Source: Ignavibacteria bacterium
GTDB taxonomy: Bacteria; Bacteroidota; Ignavibacteria; Kapaibacteriales; UBA4661
NCBI GenBank assembly: GCA_014654705.1
Contig: JACVZY010000022.1
Coordinates: 40,673-78,918 of the forward strand
Length of the DNA: 38,246 bases
Direction of reading: 5' to 3'
Shown here: positions 1 to 7,252 of the stretch, in pieces
Numbering within the stretch: position 1 is the first letter of the stretch
Layout: the number at the start of each line of letters is the position of its first letter
Program-made: the position numbers and the translations under genes
The notes under the pieces: generated by a model
What the model saw: the letters and a program-made list of their open reading frames with translations, nothing else
What the model was told of the DNA's origin: nothing
Database searches by the model: none

Positions 1-160
1 ATAAGCCTAGCACAAAAGGTTCTTTCTCGCTTGCGCTACCCGATGTGCATTTCCTGCAAAGCACAACCAATAAGCCTAGCACAAAAGGTTCTTTCTCGCT
101 TGCGCTACCCGATGTGCATTTCCTGCAAAGCACAACCGATAAGCCTAGCACAAAAGGCTC
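1..160 (+). repeat. Tandem 69-bp coding repeat, 2.3 copies
   Basis: Copies begin at 1, 70 and 139 with a period of exactly 69 bases (23 codons). Copies one and two differ at about one base (AACCAATAAG versus AACCGATAAG at the boundary). Copy three keeps the first ~30 bases, then diverges. The array is cut by the left edge, so the true copy number is unknown. Confidence 0.9.
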
Positions 161-353
161 TTTCTCGGTGAGTACATCTTCCGTACAATTCTCACAAACC
201 AGTGTTCTCACCTTAGCGAACAATTATACCACTGTTAGCAAATACGGTAAAAAAAGTATCTTGCTTTCCATTTTCGACAAGGGTGTGATTACTGAACAAC
301 AGTATGCTGCCCACATCGCAAGAAGAAATGCGCTGCTAATAAAACGAAGCTAA
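3..353 (+). CDS. C-terminal end of a repeat-containing protein, cut by the window edge
   Basis: The reading frame is open to the left edge, so only the last ~116 codons are visible; the GTG at 45 is an internal repeat codon, not a credible start. The visible part begins with tandem 23-residue units (KPSTKGSFSLALPDV... then HFLQSTT), two nearly identical and a third that diverges after KPSTKGSFS. The tail (residues ~IFDKGVITEQQYAAHIARR) resembles a SHOCT-type C-terminal motif: a short helix, 'GxIT', then an acidic/aromatic helix. The repeats are Ser/Thr/Lys-rich and have no membrane segment. Function is unknown. A possible + strand terminator follows at 407-473. I am confident it is coding (in-frame 69-bp repeats, clean stop) but not of its role. 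Confidence 0.6.
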   Translation, partial: KPSTKGSFSLALPDVHFLQSTTNKPSTKGSFSLALPDVHFLQSTTDKPSTKGSFSVSTSSVQFSQTSVLTLANNYTTVSKYGKKSILLSIFDKGVITEQQYAAHIARRNALLIKRS

Positions 354-406
354 TTTCTTTCAGAAATAACGGCACGTAGTTATACAAATCAGTTTTGCTA
401 TGTAAC

Positions 407-473
407 AAAGGGGGCGGAGCAGATAATTTTGCTACAAGGTATTTTTATCTTTAATACCCCGCTCCCTTTTGTC
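407..473 (+). terminator. Possible terminator after the repeat protein
   Basis: AAAGGGGGCGG (407-417) pairs with CCGCTCCCTTT (459-469) with one G-U pair, followed by a short T run. The loop is long (~41 bases), which weakens the call. Confidence 0.35.
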
Positions 474-496
474 AGGCAAGATTTTGTCAGGCAAGA
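467..496. repeat. Two tandem copies of a 15-bp unit
   Basis: TTTTGTCAGGCAAGA occurs twice back to back in the spacer between the + strand repeat gene and the - strand HxlR gene. Together with the possible terminator this is all I see in 354-554. Confidence 0.8.
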
Positions 497-554
497 TTTG
501 GATAGGCTCCTAAAAAATACAAGTGCTTTACGTTTTACTTGCTGTTATTGACTC

Positions 555-974
555 TTACGCTGTGCTCTTGCCATCCGCCGATAAACGTGGCAACGGTCTC
601 TCTTGCTCAAGCCCATGGGGACTGCTCTCCTCTTGCTTCAGCCTATCTTGCTCTATCATTTTTACTCCGTAGTTGCGTATAATGGTGATAAGTTCAATCA
701 TTTCCCTCCCTTTGTCGGTAAGAGAATATTCAGTTTTTGGTGGTACAACAGCATACACCTTGCGGTCAATGTAGCCATCTGCTTCTAATTCTCGTAATTG
801 CGTGGTGAGCATTTTATCGGAAATATGGGGAATATCCGACCGCAGCTCACTGTAGCGCATTATTTGATTGCGCAAACGCCACAGAATAGGTGCTTTCCAT
901 GTCCCGCCTATTTGCTCCATCACCAGTTGAACGGGGTTGTAGTACACTTTTCCATTGTAGATAAAATCCGGCAT
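555..974 (-). CDS. HxlR-family winged-helix transcriptional regulator
   Basis: A 139-residue DNA-binding regulator. The core reads NPVQLVMEQIGGTWKAPIL, then RYSELRSDIPHISDKMLT and LRELEADGYIDRKVY, ending YSLTDKGREMIELI. This is the complete HxlR helix-turn-helix plus wing. A longer in-frame start exists at 1106, but those 44 extra residues do not resemble the family and would run through a perfect palindrome (1017-1043) that looks like an operator, so I place the start at the ATG at 974. There is no classic HxlR cysteine before the helix-turn-helix; the family often senses electrophiles or redox stress through such a Cys. A PfpI/DJ-1 gene, a common partner for stress regulators, is divergent. 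The Glu/Pro-rich C-terminal tail (last ~30 residues) is probably disordered. Confidence 0.88.
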   Translation of the reverse strand: MPDFIYNGKVYYNPVQLVMEQIGGTWKAPILWRLRNQIMRYSELRSDIPHISDKMLTTQLRELEADGYIDRKVYAVVPPKTEYSLTDKGREMIELITIIRNYGVKMIEQDRLKQEESSPHGLEQERPLPRLSADGKSTA

Positions 975-1010
975 ACCACGTTTCCAATCCTTACTATATT
1001 TTTGACGAGT

Positions 1011-1043
1011 TACTTTCCTAAAAGTATGTATCGAACTTTTAGG
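1011..1043. promoter_or_regulatory. Candidate HxlR operator (perfect inverted repeat)
   Basis: CCTAAAAGT (1017-1025) and ACTTTTAGG (1035-1043) are perfect 9-base arms separated by 9 bases. A second, overlapping inverted repeat, TACTTT-CCTA-AAAGTA, spans 1011-1026. It lies 37-69 bases upstream of the HxlR ATG and ~200 bases upstream of the divergent PfpI gene, the expected place for an autoregulatory site. HxlR regulators bind TACT...AGTA-type palindromes. The assignment to this regulator is inferred from position. Confidence 0.5.
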
Positions 1044-1245
1044 TGATATACATTGCGAAAATAAGCAAGGAATGTATTTTGGCAATATCGCTGGTGCAAA
1101 TATCACTTCTACAAAGTTCCGGACAAACTGTATTGGTGAGATTTGGAAACAACGCGCTCGTTGAAGCCGACGGCACCAGCAGCTGTCGGATGAGAAGCGC
1201 TAAAAACTATATTGCCTACTACAACACTTTAACCACCCTACCCCA

Positions 1246-2004
1246 ATGATAACCGAAGTATTGAACTATGTGCATCCGCACGGCGCACCCGCCAAAGGCA
1301 AAATTTTAATGGTTGCCAGTTCGCCCACGATTTCCAAACAAACCGGCTGGCACATCGGCTTTTGGGCTGCCGAACTCACTCACCCTTTGCGGATATTCCA
1401 AGAAGCCGGCTACGATATAGACATCGTCTCGACGGAAGGCGGTAAACTGCAAATGGATGGGTACTCAAATCCTACCGACCCAAGCGGATATTCCGCCCAC
1501 GATATTATTTCGTTAGGATATTTACAAAAACCGGAGTTTCTTGCAATGCTTGAAAACACCAAAAAACTTACGGAAGTAAGCCACAAGGATTACGCTGCAA
1601 TTTTTTTGGTTGGCGGACAAGCACCCATGTACACCTTTCGAGGCAATAAAGAGTTGGAAGAACTCTTTGTTTCGTTTTTCGAGGCAGGCAAGCCCGCAGC
1701 AGCCGTGTGTCATTCGACGACACTTTTGTTAGAGGCAAAAACCTCGAAAGGCGACCTTCTGGTACACGGCAAAACATGGACTGGATTCGCCGATGCTGAA
1801 GAAGATTTTGCCGACCAAGCAGTAGGACAAAAAATTCAGCCATACAGAATCGAAGAGGAAGCAAGAAAACTGCACGGCACAACCTTCAAGGTGGCAGCCC
1901 CGTTTTCGGCATTTGCCATTCAAGATGGCAATTTGATTACCGGACAACAACAAAATTCCGGCGCAGCAGCGGCAGAATTAGTCGTCAAAGCGTTACAGCC
2001 ATGA
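1246..2004 (+). CDS. DJ-1/PfpI family class I amidotransferase-like protein (Hsp31-type)
   Basis: A 252-residue cytosolic protein. The nucleophile elbow AAAVCHSTTL places Cys155-His156, and Glu43 in the WAAELTHP segment is the usual acid that activates the cysteine. The long N-terminal stretch with GFWAAELTHPLRIF and VSTEGG is the Hsp31/YDR533C arrangement rather than the short DJ-1 form. Members act as glyoxalases, deglycases or chaperones; the substrate here cannot be told. The divergent HxlR gene suggests induction by carbonyl or redox stress (inference). The stop overlaps the start of the next gene by ATGA, indicating translational coupling. The start is the ATG at 1246; no strong ribosome-binding site is visible, as for most genes here. 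Confidence 0.9.
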   Translation: MITEVLNYVHPHGAPAKGKILMVASSPTISKQTGWHIGFWAAELTHPLRIFQEAGYDIDIVSTEGGKLQMDGYSNPTDPSGYSAHDIISLGYLQKPEFLAMLENTKKLTEVSHKDYAAIFLVGGQAPMYTFRGNKELEELFVSFFEAGKPAAAVCHSTTLLLEAKTSKGDLLVHGKTWTGFADAEEDFADQAVGQKIQPYRIEEEARKLHGTTFKVAAPFSAFAIQDGNLITGQQQNSGAAAAELVVKALQP

Positions 2005-2669
2005 AAACAAACATTCTTTGCATAGTGATACTGTGTCTAGCAATGCTTCTCCAATTGAGGGGCATTGCTACGGCACAAATTCCTGTGGAAATCTTTGTTG
2101 GGCACGAGCGGACGACTCTTGATATTATGTTTTTCAAATTTTTTCTGAATGATGAAAACAGTCATACGCCTTGGTTGTTTTTTAATCGTACCAGAGCAGG
2201 TTTAGATTACCGCCTAACCGACACATCATACCTACCACAATTCGGTTTTACGGAGGCTCTCAGCTACAACCATCCGAGCCTCAAAGGTTTTGCAGCCGTC
2301 GGCGTTGTACAAATTCTGAATCGAGGTATTTTTCCTAAAGTCGGTATTCAATACGCCAACATCAGCACAGACGCAACGCTGTTCTCATGGGTAGTGGTCG
2401 AAACTCAGCGGCGCCCTGCCATTGATGTTTTCCTGCTGGCACGGTTCACCCCAAAAATCACCGATGCGTGGCGTCTGTTTACACAGATTGAACTCATCAA
2501 TGCGCTTCCTACCGAAGAGCAGGCTCTTTTTTCGTTCATCCAGCGCGGGCGACTGGGTGTCCAGTACCGCTCTTTTCAGTGGGGTCTGGGTGCAGATATA
2601 GCATTGACAGGCAAGAGCACTTTCGCGCACACGGCAAACATTGGGCTTTTTGTCCGACATGAATTTTAA
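2001..2669 (+). CDS. Exported beta-barrel-like protein of unknown function
   Basis: A 222-residue protein with a clear signal peptide (residues ~1-25, KTNILCIVILCLAMLL, cleavage near ATA-Q). The rest alternates hydrophobic/aromatic and polar residues in ~10-residue strands (VGIQYANIST, GVQYRSFQWGLGADI, HTANIGLFVRHEF) and ends with Phe after charged residues, as outer-membrane barrels do. I do not recognise a named family. It overlaps the PfpI gene by 4 bases and is followed 35 bases later by the bestrophin gene, so it sits in a four-gene transcription unit. Outer-membrane location is inferred from composition only. Confidence 0.7.
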   Translation: MKTNILCIVILCLAMLLQLRGIATAQIPVEIFVGHERTTLDIMFFKFFLNDENSHTPWLFFNRTRAGLDYRLTDTSYLPQFGFTEALSYNHPSLKGFAAVGVVQILNRGIFPKVGIQYANISTDATLFSWVVVETQRRPAIDVFLLARFTPKITDAWRLFTQIELINALPTEEQALFSFIQRGRLGVQYRSFQWGLGADIALTGKSTFAHTANIGLFVRHEF

Positions 2670-2704
2670 CGTCATACTCTCCCCTGAATTCACATCCAAC
2701 CGAT

Positions 2705-3640
2705 ATGATACTCAAACGAATTTTCAACCCGATTAAAGTGGTACAGTATGTCCGCGTCGAGCTATTGTTCAGTAGCACGGTAACGGTACTGGTGTATGTT
2801 CTATTCCAACAGAATGCACTTCCAGTGGTGTTACCATTTTCTGTGGCTGCAATTTTGGGCAGTGCGCTGGCAATTTTTCTTGCCTTTCGGAACAACTCAT
2901 CCTACACGCGGTGGTGGGAAGCACGCACGTTGTGGGGCGGTATCATCAATTCAAGCCGTGTTCTGGCACGATTGATTATTACCTTTACCGACAGCCATGC
3001 TCACCAAGCAAATTATGACAAAGATCGTAGCGAGAAATTCAAACGTGAGATGGTGTACCGTTGTATTGCCTGGGTTCATGCCTTGCGCTTGCATCTGCGA
3101 GGACAAGAATCGTGGGAAGAAATACAGGAATTTTTGCCCGACCAAGAATTTCAAGCGTTGCTTGTGGTAAATAATAAACCAAATTACCTACACTTATTGC
3201 TTGGCAGACGGGTGTACGAAGCTATGGCAAATGGCACACTAGGCGGCTTTGACAGCTTTCAGATGGAAGGTCAGCTTCTCGCATTAGCCAATTATCAAGG
3301 CAATTGCGAACGCATCAAAACCACCCCTCTGCTTCGCCAATATGATTATTTTACACGGCTTTTTTTGTATGTGTTTGTGATTGCTCTGCCGCTGGCATTA
3401 CTTGGTGATTTTGCTAAAATGGGTATGTCCGCTATGATGATACCTGTTTCACTCATCATTGCCTTTGTCTTTGCGGTGATGGGGAAAGTCGGCGAAGTAA
3501 ACGAAGACCCGTTTGAAAATCGTATCACCGATGTCCCTTTGACGGCATTGTGTAGGACGGTGGAACGCGACCTGAAAGAATTATTGGACGACCACACTAT
3601 CCCAGAAGAAATTCAAGCACACAAGGGATATTTGCTATGA
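2705..3640 (+). CDS. Bestrophin-family (YneE-type) ion channel
   Basis: A 311-residue inner-membrane protein. The family signature FRNNSSYTRWWEARTLWGG, followed by INSSR, begins near residue 62, after two hydrophobic N-terminal segments (LLFSSTVTVLVYVLF and LPFSVAAILGSALAIFLAF). Two more hydrophobic stretches lie near residues 222-265. The C-terminal DPFENRITDVPLTALCRTVERDL matches the conserved end of bacterial bestrophins. Bacterial members form pentameric channels; some are cation-selective (KpBest), unlike animal chloride bestrophins, so selectivity is not predicted. The stop overlaps the next gene's ATG (ATGA at 3637-3640), coupling it to a TMEM175-type channel. Confidence 0.9.
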   Translation: MILKRIFNPIKVVQYVRVELLFSSTVTVLVYVLFQQNALPVVLPFSVAAILGSALAIFLAFRNNSSYTRWWEARTLWGGIINSSRVLARLIITFTDSHAHQANYDKDRSEKFKREMVYRCIAWVHALRLHLRGQESWEEIQEFLPDQEFQALLVVNNKPNYLHLLLGRRVYEAMANGTLGGFDSFQMEGQLLALANYQGNCERIKTTPLLRQYDYFTRLFLYVFVIALPLALLGDFAKMGMSAMMIPVSLIIAFVFAVMGKVGEVNEDPFENRITDVPLTALCRTVERDLKELLDDHTIPEEIQAHKGYLL

Positions 3641-4245
3641 TGAACGACGAACCCATAATACCAAGCAGCCGTATTGAGGCTTTTAGTGATGGTGTTATAG
3701 CCATCATTATTACTATTATGGTCTTTGACCTAAAAATTCAGGGAATCCCGGATGATAAGAATGTCTGGAGAGAGCTTGCTGGATTGTTGCCGAAGATATT
3801 ATCCTACGCTGCGAGTTTTGTGATGATTGCTATAATGTGGGTGAATCATCACCAATTGTTTCATCAAATACACCGCACAGACCGAAAACTGTTGTGGTAT
3901 AACCTACATTTGCTTTTCTGGATGAGTCTGATTCCTTTTGCGGCAAACTTTATCGGTGCTAATCCTTTGCTTTGGCAAGCATCTTTTGTGTATGGTATTT
4001 TGTTTGCGTTGAATGCGCTGGCTTTTTCGTATTTGCGGACATATACAGTGTTCACGGGACTTTTACACGAAGCAATCAATTTGGAGCAGCATTACAAAAT
4101 TCGCAGGAAGAATAAAGTGGCGATAAGCATCTATCTTTCGGCTGCTGTGCTGAGTATGGTGTCCGTGTACATAGCATTTGTGCTATTTCTTGTGGTACCG
4201 GCAATGTATTTCATCCCCGAAAAAATTATTCATAAACAGTCGTAG
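3637..4245 (+). CDS. TMEM175-family potassium channel (DUF1211)
   Basis: A 202-residue inner-membrane protein with six predicted membrane segments. The first carries the selectivity signature RIEAFSDGVIAIIITIMVFDL (R12...F16-S17-D18), the RxxxFSDxxxAI motif that defines bacterial TMEM175 tetrameric potassium channels. MIAIMWVNHHQLFHQI near residues 66-81 matches the second conserved segment. Length is usual for the one-repeat bacterial form. It starts within the last codons of the bestrophin gene by a 4-base overlap, so the two channels are very likely co-translated. No terminator is evident in the 60 bases before the next gene. Confidence 0.9.
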   Translation: MMNDEPIIPSSRIEAFSDGVIAIIITIMVFDLKIQGIPDDKNVWRELAGLLPKILSYAASFVMIAIMWVNHHQLFHQIHRTDRKLLWYNLHLLFWMSLIPFAANFIGANPLLWQASFVYGILFALNALAFSYLRTYTVFTGLLHEAINLEQHYKIRRKNKVAISIYLSAAVLSMVSVYIAFVLFLVVPAMYFIPEKIIHKQS

Positions 4246-4305
4246 TATTTGAGCACAAATCGGTCGTTCACACTTACTCATTCATTCACCATTCTACAAT
4301 AAACT

Positions 4306-4938
4306 ATGAACGCAATGAATATCGCAATTATCGGCACCGGAAATGTCGGCGGTGCCTTGGCTACGCGGTGGTCTACGCACGGACACACTATTAACATTGG
4401 TGTCCGCGACAGATCACACTTCAAAGGCTCATCGTTGCTCAATAATGCTCACACGCAAGCGTTCAGCATTCAAGAAGCTGTCGAGAGGTCTGAGGTTGTG
4501 CTGGTAGCCACACCACCGCTTGCGATTGTCGATATTTTGCCCGCAATGGGTGATGCTTCTAGCGCTACATCCGATAAAGTTTTTATTGACGCTACCAATG
4601 CTGTTCGTCATGCACCCGACCCCTACAAAACGGTGTATCATTACCTTGTTGCCAACACGTCAGCAGATGTGGTGAAATGTTTTAATACGACCGGCTTTGA
4701 AAATATGCTCAATCCCGTGTATAACGGCGTAGGTATAGATGTCTTCATGGCTGGAGACAGTGCGAAAGCCAAAAATATTGCAAAAACACTAGCGTTAGAT
4801 GCGGGATTTGGGGATTGTATTGATTTTGGCAAGGGCGACAAGGTTGAATTGCTGGAGCAATTTGCTTTGGCATGGATAAATCTTGCCATTATGCAGGGAC
4901 ACGGACGAAACATAGCCTTTAAGCTCCTCCGACGGTAG
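4306..4938 (+). CDS. NADP-binding F420-reductase-like oxidoreductase
   Basis: A 210-residue protein beginning with a Rossmann fold: IAIIGTGNVGGALATRW gives GxGxxG at residues 10-15, then a beta-alpha-beta run to NIGVRDRSHF. EAVERSEVVLVATPP and VFIDATNAV match the coenzyme F420-dependent NADP oxidoreductase / YqeC-like superfamily (PF03807). The second half (KCFNTTGFENMLNP, VFMAGDSAKAKNIAKTLALDAGF) is also typical. Members reduce varied substrates with NADPH, and no F420 genes are visible, so F420 use is not implied. An alternative ATG at 4315 is equally possible. A strong terminator follows at 4972-5007. Confidence 0.85.
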   Translation: MNAMNIAIIGTGNVGGALATRWSTHGHTINIGVRDRSHFKGSSLLNNAHTQAFSIQEAVERSEVVLVATPPLAIVDILPAMGDASSATSDKVFIDATNAVRHAPDPYKTVYHYLVANTSADVVKCFNTTGFENMLNPVYNGVGIDVFMAGDSAKAKNIAKTLALDAGFGDCIDFGKGDKVELLEQFALAWINLAIMQGHGRNIAFKLLRR

Positions 4939-4971
4939 TATTTGCAAAGGTCAATACACGTAATAAAAAAT

Positions 4972-5007
4972 GGACACGTTGAAAAAATCTCTCGACGTGT
5001 CCTTTTT
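4972..5007. terminator. Rho-independent terminator
   Basis: GGACACGT (4972-4979) pairs perfectly with ACGTGTCC (4995-5002), followed by TTTTT. An A run at 4965-4970 would let it act on the other strand too. It ends the unit that begins with the PfpI gene. Confidence 0.85.
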
Positions 5008-5124
5008 CTGTTTATGCGAAAAAAATTTTGCCTGACTTCAACATCCTGACACACTGTTGTCAGTAGCTCTTGGTATCTTGCGTTAAATCGCTTTTCAAGA
5101 ACGTTCGAATTTTCAAGAACAGCT

Positions 5125-5541
5125 ATGAATAAACAACAGTCCGTCCCCACAACCATTGACGAATACATTGTTGGCTTTCCCGATGATGTACAAAAGATTT
5201 TGGAAAAAATCCGTACAACAATTAAGCAAGCAGCACCGGAGGCAGAAGAAACAATCAAATACGCAATGCCAACCTTCGTGCTGGACGGTAACTTGGTGTA
5301 CTTTGCAGCCTTCCAACATCACATCGGTTTTTATCCCGTACCGACAGGGATAAAAGCATTTCAGGAAGAACTTTCTGCGTACAAAACCGGAAAAGGCTCA
5401 ATTCAATTTCCCCTCGACCGCGAGATTCCGTTTGACCTCATTACGAAAATAGTCAAATTCAGAGTGATGGAAAATGCGGAACGCAGAGCAACAAAAGCAG
5501 CAACAAAAGCAGCAGCAAAAAAGAAATCGGTCAAAAGCTGA
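5125..5541 (+). CDS. DUF1801 / YdhG-like protein (iron-chaperone-like fold)
   Basis: A 138-residue soluble protein. TIDEYIVGFPDDVQKILEKIR, then APEAEETIKYAMPTF, LVYFAAFQHHIGFYPVP and GKGSIQFPLDREIPFDLI follow the DUF1801 (YdhG/Fra-like) pattern almost end to end. The last ~20 residues are an Ala/Lys-rich tail (ATKAATKAAAKKKSVKS) that probably binds nucleic acid or acidic partners nonspecifically. B. subtilis YdhG was proposed as an iron chaperone, but the family's role is poorly established. A direct repeat TTTTCAAGAAC lies just upstream (about 5092 and 5112). A second DUF1801 gene follows after 99 bases. Confidence 0.85.
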   Translation: MNKQQSVPTTIDEYIVGFPDDVQKILEKIRTTIKQAAPEAEETIKYAMPTFVLDGNLVYFAAFQHHIGFYPVPTGIKAFQEELSAYKTGKGSIQFPLDREIPFDLITKIVKFRVMENAERRATKAATKAAAKKKSVKS

Positions 5542-5640
5542 TACATTGTACCGATACACGTGTACCTACCAGCAAGTCAGTCATAGAACGTACCACGCTG
5601 ATTTCACAAGTCTTCAACAAGTATTTACCCTCAAAATACA

Positions 5641-6045
5641 ATGGCACAAAAGAAAGTCTATTCACCATCGGACGCCCGCTCCGATGCGGTCAACGAGTAT
5701 ATGAACGCCCTGGAGCATCCACTCAAAGCGGAATGGGCGGCAGTCAGAGAAATTATTCTAAGCGCAAATGTGAATATTTCTGAGCGCATAAAGTGGAACG
5801 CACCGAGCTTTTTCTACAAAGAAGACCTCGCCACGTTTCACACACGCAATCCAGCTGCCGTTCATATCGTGTTCCATCATCCTGCCATTGTCAGCATTCG
5901 GTCTGCGTTATTGGAAGGCGATTACAAGGATAGAAGAATGCTTTATTTACGCACTATGGACGACGTACAAACGCACAAACAAGAACTGGCAAGCATTATC
6001 AATGAACTGATACACCGCATAGATACAGCAGTTCCCGGTCAATAA
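5641..6045 (+). CDS. Second DUF1801-domain protein
   Basis: A 134-residue soluble protein of the same DUF1801 superfamily but only distantly similar to its neighbour. EYMNALEHPLKAEWAAVREIIL corresponds to the first helix, ISERIKWNAPSFFYKEDLATF to the conserved I-KW-APSF turn, and IVFHHP to the central strand. This is the subgroup that carries 'ikWnaPsF' instead of 'ikYamPtF'. The ATG at 5641 begins directly at a typical N-terminus. Function is unknown. Confidence 0.82.
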   Translation: MAQKKVYSPSDARSDAVNEYMNALEHPLKAEWAAVREIILSANVNISERIKWNAPSFFYKEDLATFHTRNPAAVHIVFHHPAIVSIRSALLEGDYKDRRMLYLRTMDDVQTHKQELASIINELIHRIDTAVPGQ

Positions 6046-6094
6046 TCACCTACTATTTTCAACCGTATTTTTCAGTAACAATTTCAACGACTCT

Positions 6095-6475
6095 ATGTCA
6101 CCAAAAGCATTTTCTATCGTGTATTGGACAACTACTGTCCTCATTTTTCTTTTTGAAGGCTTAATGCCTGCTTTTACGTCGCATACCCCAATAGCGGTAG
6201 AAGGCACACGACACTTGGGCTATCCGGATTACTTCCGGGTGATGCTGACTGTTTTCAAGGTCATCGGAGCATTGGTGCTTATTCTTCCCGTCATCAAAGG
6301 GCGCTTCAAGGAATGGGCTTACGCAGGCTTTGGTATTACGATGATTTCAGCCACCGTCTCCCATTGGGCAGTCGATGGACTCAGCGGACAAACAATATTT
6401 CCGATGGTGTTTTTTGGAATACTCGTGCTTTCGTACATTTGCTATCACAAACTCAATTCTTCCGTAACTACCTAA
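6095..6475 (+). CDS. DoxX-like small membrane protein
   Basis: A 126-residue inner-membrane protein with four hydrophobic segments (near residues 6-26, 48-68, 76-93, 100-118). GYPDYFRVMLTVFKVIGALVLILP followed by FKEWAYAGFGITMISATVSHW is the DoxX-like (PF13564) signature. Members are membrane partners of diverse oxidoreductases or are uncharacterised. It lies 12 bases before a RibD-C-like reductase gene, so the two are probably co-transcribed. Confidence 0.82.
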   Translation: MSPKAFSIVYWTTTVLIFLFEGLMPAFTSHTPIAVEGTRHLGYPDYFRVMLTVFKVIGALVLILPVIKGRFKEWAYAGFGITMISATVSHWAVDGLSGQTIFPMVFFGILVLSYICYHKLNSSVTT

Positions 6476-6487
6476 TCTCTCAGCACA

Positions 6488-7066
6488 ATGCGAACACTCA
6501 AATTACAAATGCAGGTTTCACTCGACGGCTTTGTTGCCGGAGCCAATGGCGAAATGGACTGGATGGTATGGGATTGGGACGATGAATTGAAACAGTATGT
6601 CAAGAATATAACTGCTCCCGTCGATTGCATCGTATTGGGGCGGGTACTTGCAACGGGCTTTATTCCTACATGGGAGGAGCAAGCGACAAACCCGGAAACT
6701 GCCGAAGATTTTGCTCGCACGATGAACGAAACTCCCAAAGTCGTTTTTTCAAAAACGCTTCTGGAATCTGATTGGAAAAGAACAGCACTTGCAAAGGGCG
6801 ATATTGTTGAGGAAATCAGCCGCCTGAAAGCACAAGCCGGAGGCGACATCATTGCGTACGGCGGAAGCAGTTTTGTCAGCGCTCTTATTCAACACGGATT
6901 GATTGACGAGTATCATCTTTTTATCAATCCTGTTGCTTTGGGCAGTGGTATACCCATTTTCACAAGCCTCAAGAGCAGGCTCAATCTCAATCTTGTGCGC
7001 ACAGAGTCTTTTAGCTGCGGAATTGTTGTGCTTCAATACAACGCAAGTTCGCTCAAACCTCAATAA
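6488..7066 (+). CDS. Dihydrofolate-reductase-like (RibD C-terminal domain) protein
   Basis: A 192-residue cytosolic protein of the RibD-C/DHFR superfamily. It opens with LKLQMQVSLDGFVAGANGEMDW, the family's first strand with the SLDG motif. CIVLGRVLATGF is the second conserved block. GGDIIAYGGSSFVSALIQHGLIDEYHLFINPVALGSG contains the NADPH-contacting GG and the downstream DEY. This stand-alone form ('dihydrofolate reductase family protein', YyaP-like) lacks the RibD deaminase half, and its substrate is unknown. It is the last gene of the small + strand cluster, followed by the lytS leader. Confidence 0.88.
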   Translation: MRTLKLQMQVSLDGFVAGANGEMDWMVWDWDDELKQYVKNITAPVDCIVLGRVLATGFIPTWEEQATNPETAEDFARTMNETPKVVFSKTLLESDWKRTALAKGDIVEEISRLKAQAGGDIIAYGGSSFVSALIQHGLIDEYHLFINPVALGSGIPIFTSLKSRLNLNLVRTESFSCGIVVLQYNASSLKPQ

Positions 7067-7080
7067 TTTTTTGCAGGACA

Positions 7081-7171
7081 AGTTTTTTATCTCCATTTCA
7101 TTGCACTTTTTTGACCGTTTTGTTGCAAACAGTGTGGTTATTTGAAATGTAACAGCTATTGTGTAGGTTTG
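7081..7171 (+). repeat. Leader element upstream of lytS, copy A of a dispersed repeat
   Basis: This segment shares TTTCATTGCACTTT, then CCG(T/C)TTTGTTGC, and further on a GTAACAG/GTAGCAG...TTGTGTA block with 9901-10010, allowing gaps. It is outside coding sequence and ~80-170 bases upstream of the lytS start, so it could hold the promoter or a regulator site. I aligned the two copies by eye. Confidence 0.55.
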
Positions 7172-7231
7172 GCTGTGCAGCCTCATCGTAAGGTGAGCCA
7201 TCACTTCATTTTTCTATCCACACTTTCACTG

Positions 7232-7245
7232 TGCCACTTGTGGCA
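7232..7245. promoter_or_regulatory. Perfect inverted repeat just before lytS
   Basis: TGCCAC-TT-GTGGCA ends 7 bases before the ATG at 7253. It may be a regulator site, or a hairpin that covers the start region of the mRNA. Confidence 0.35.
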
Positions 7246-7252
7246 TCCGGCA

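Noticed and set aside
1-160. Direct repeats that could suggest a CRISPR array
   Set aside because: The 69-bp copies are contiguous with no spacers, have a period divisible by three and are translated in one open frame.
975-1106. N-terminal extension of the HxlR regulator
   Set aside because: The extra 44 residues do not resemble the family and contain the operator-like palindrome; the start at 974 fits better.
1043-1249. 68-codon + strand frame upstream of the PfpI gene
   Set aside because: It covers the divergent regulatory region and the palindrome, has no recognisable protein features, and ends by overlapping the PfpI start.
2536-2895. 119-codon - strand frame across the barrel-like and bestrophin genes
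   Set aside because: It is a shadow of two supported + strand genes.
4306-4938. True F420-dependent NADP reductase
   Set aside because: The Rossmann family matches, but no F420 biosynthesis or other F420 enzyme is visible, so only an F420-reductase-like dinucleotide-binding protein is claimed.
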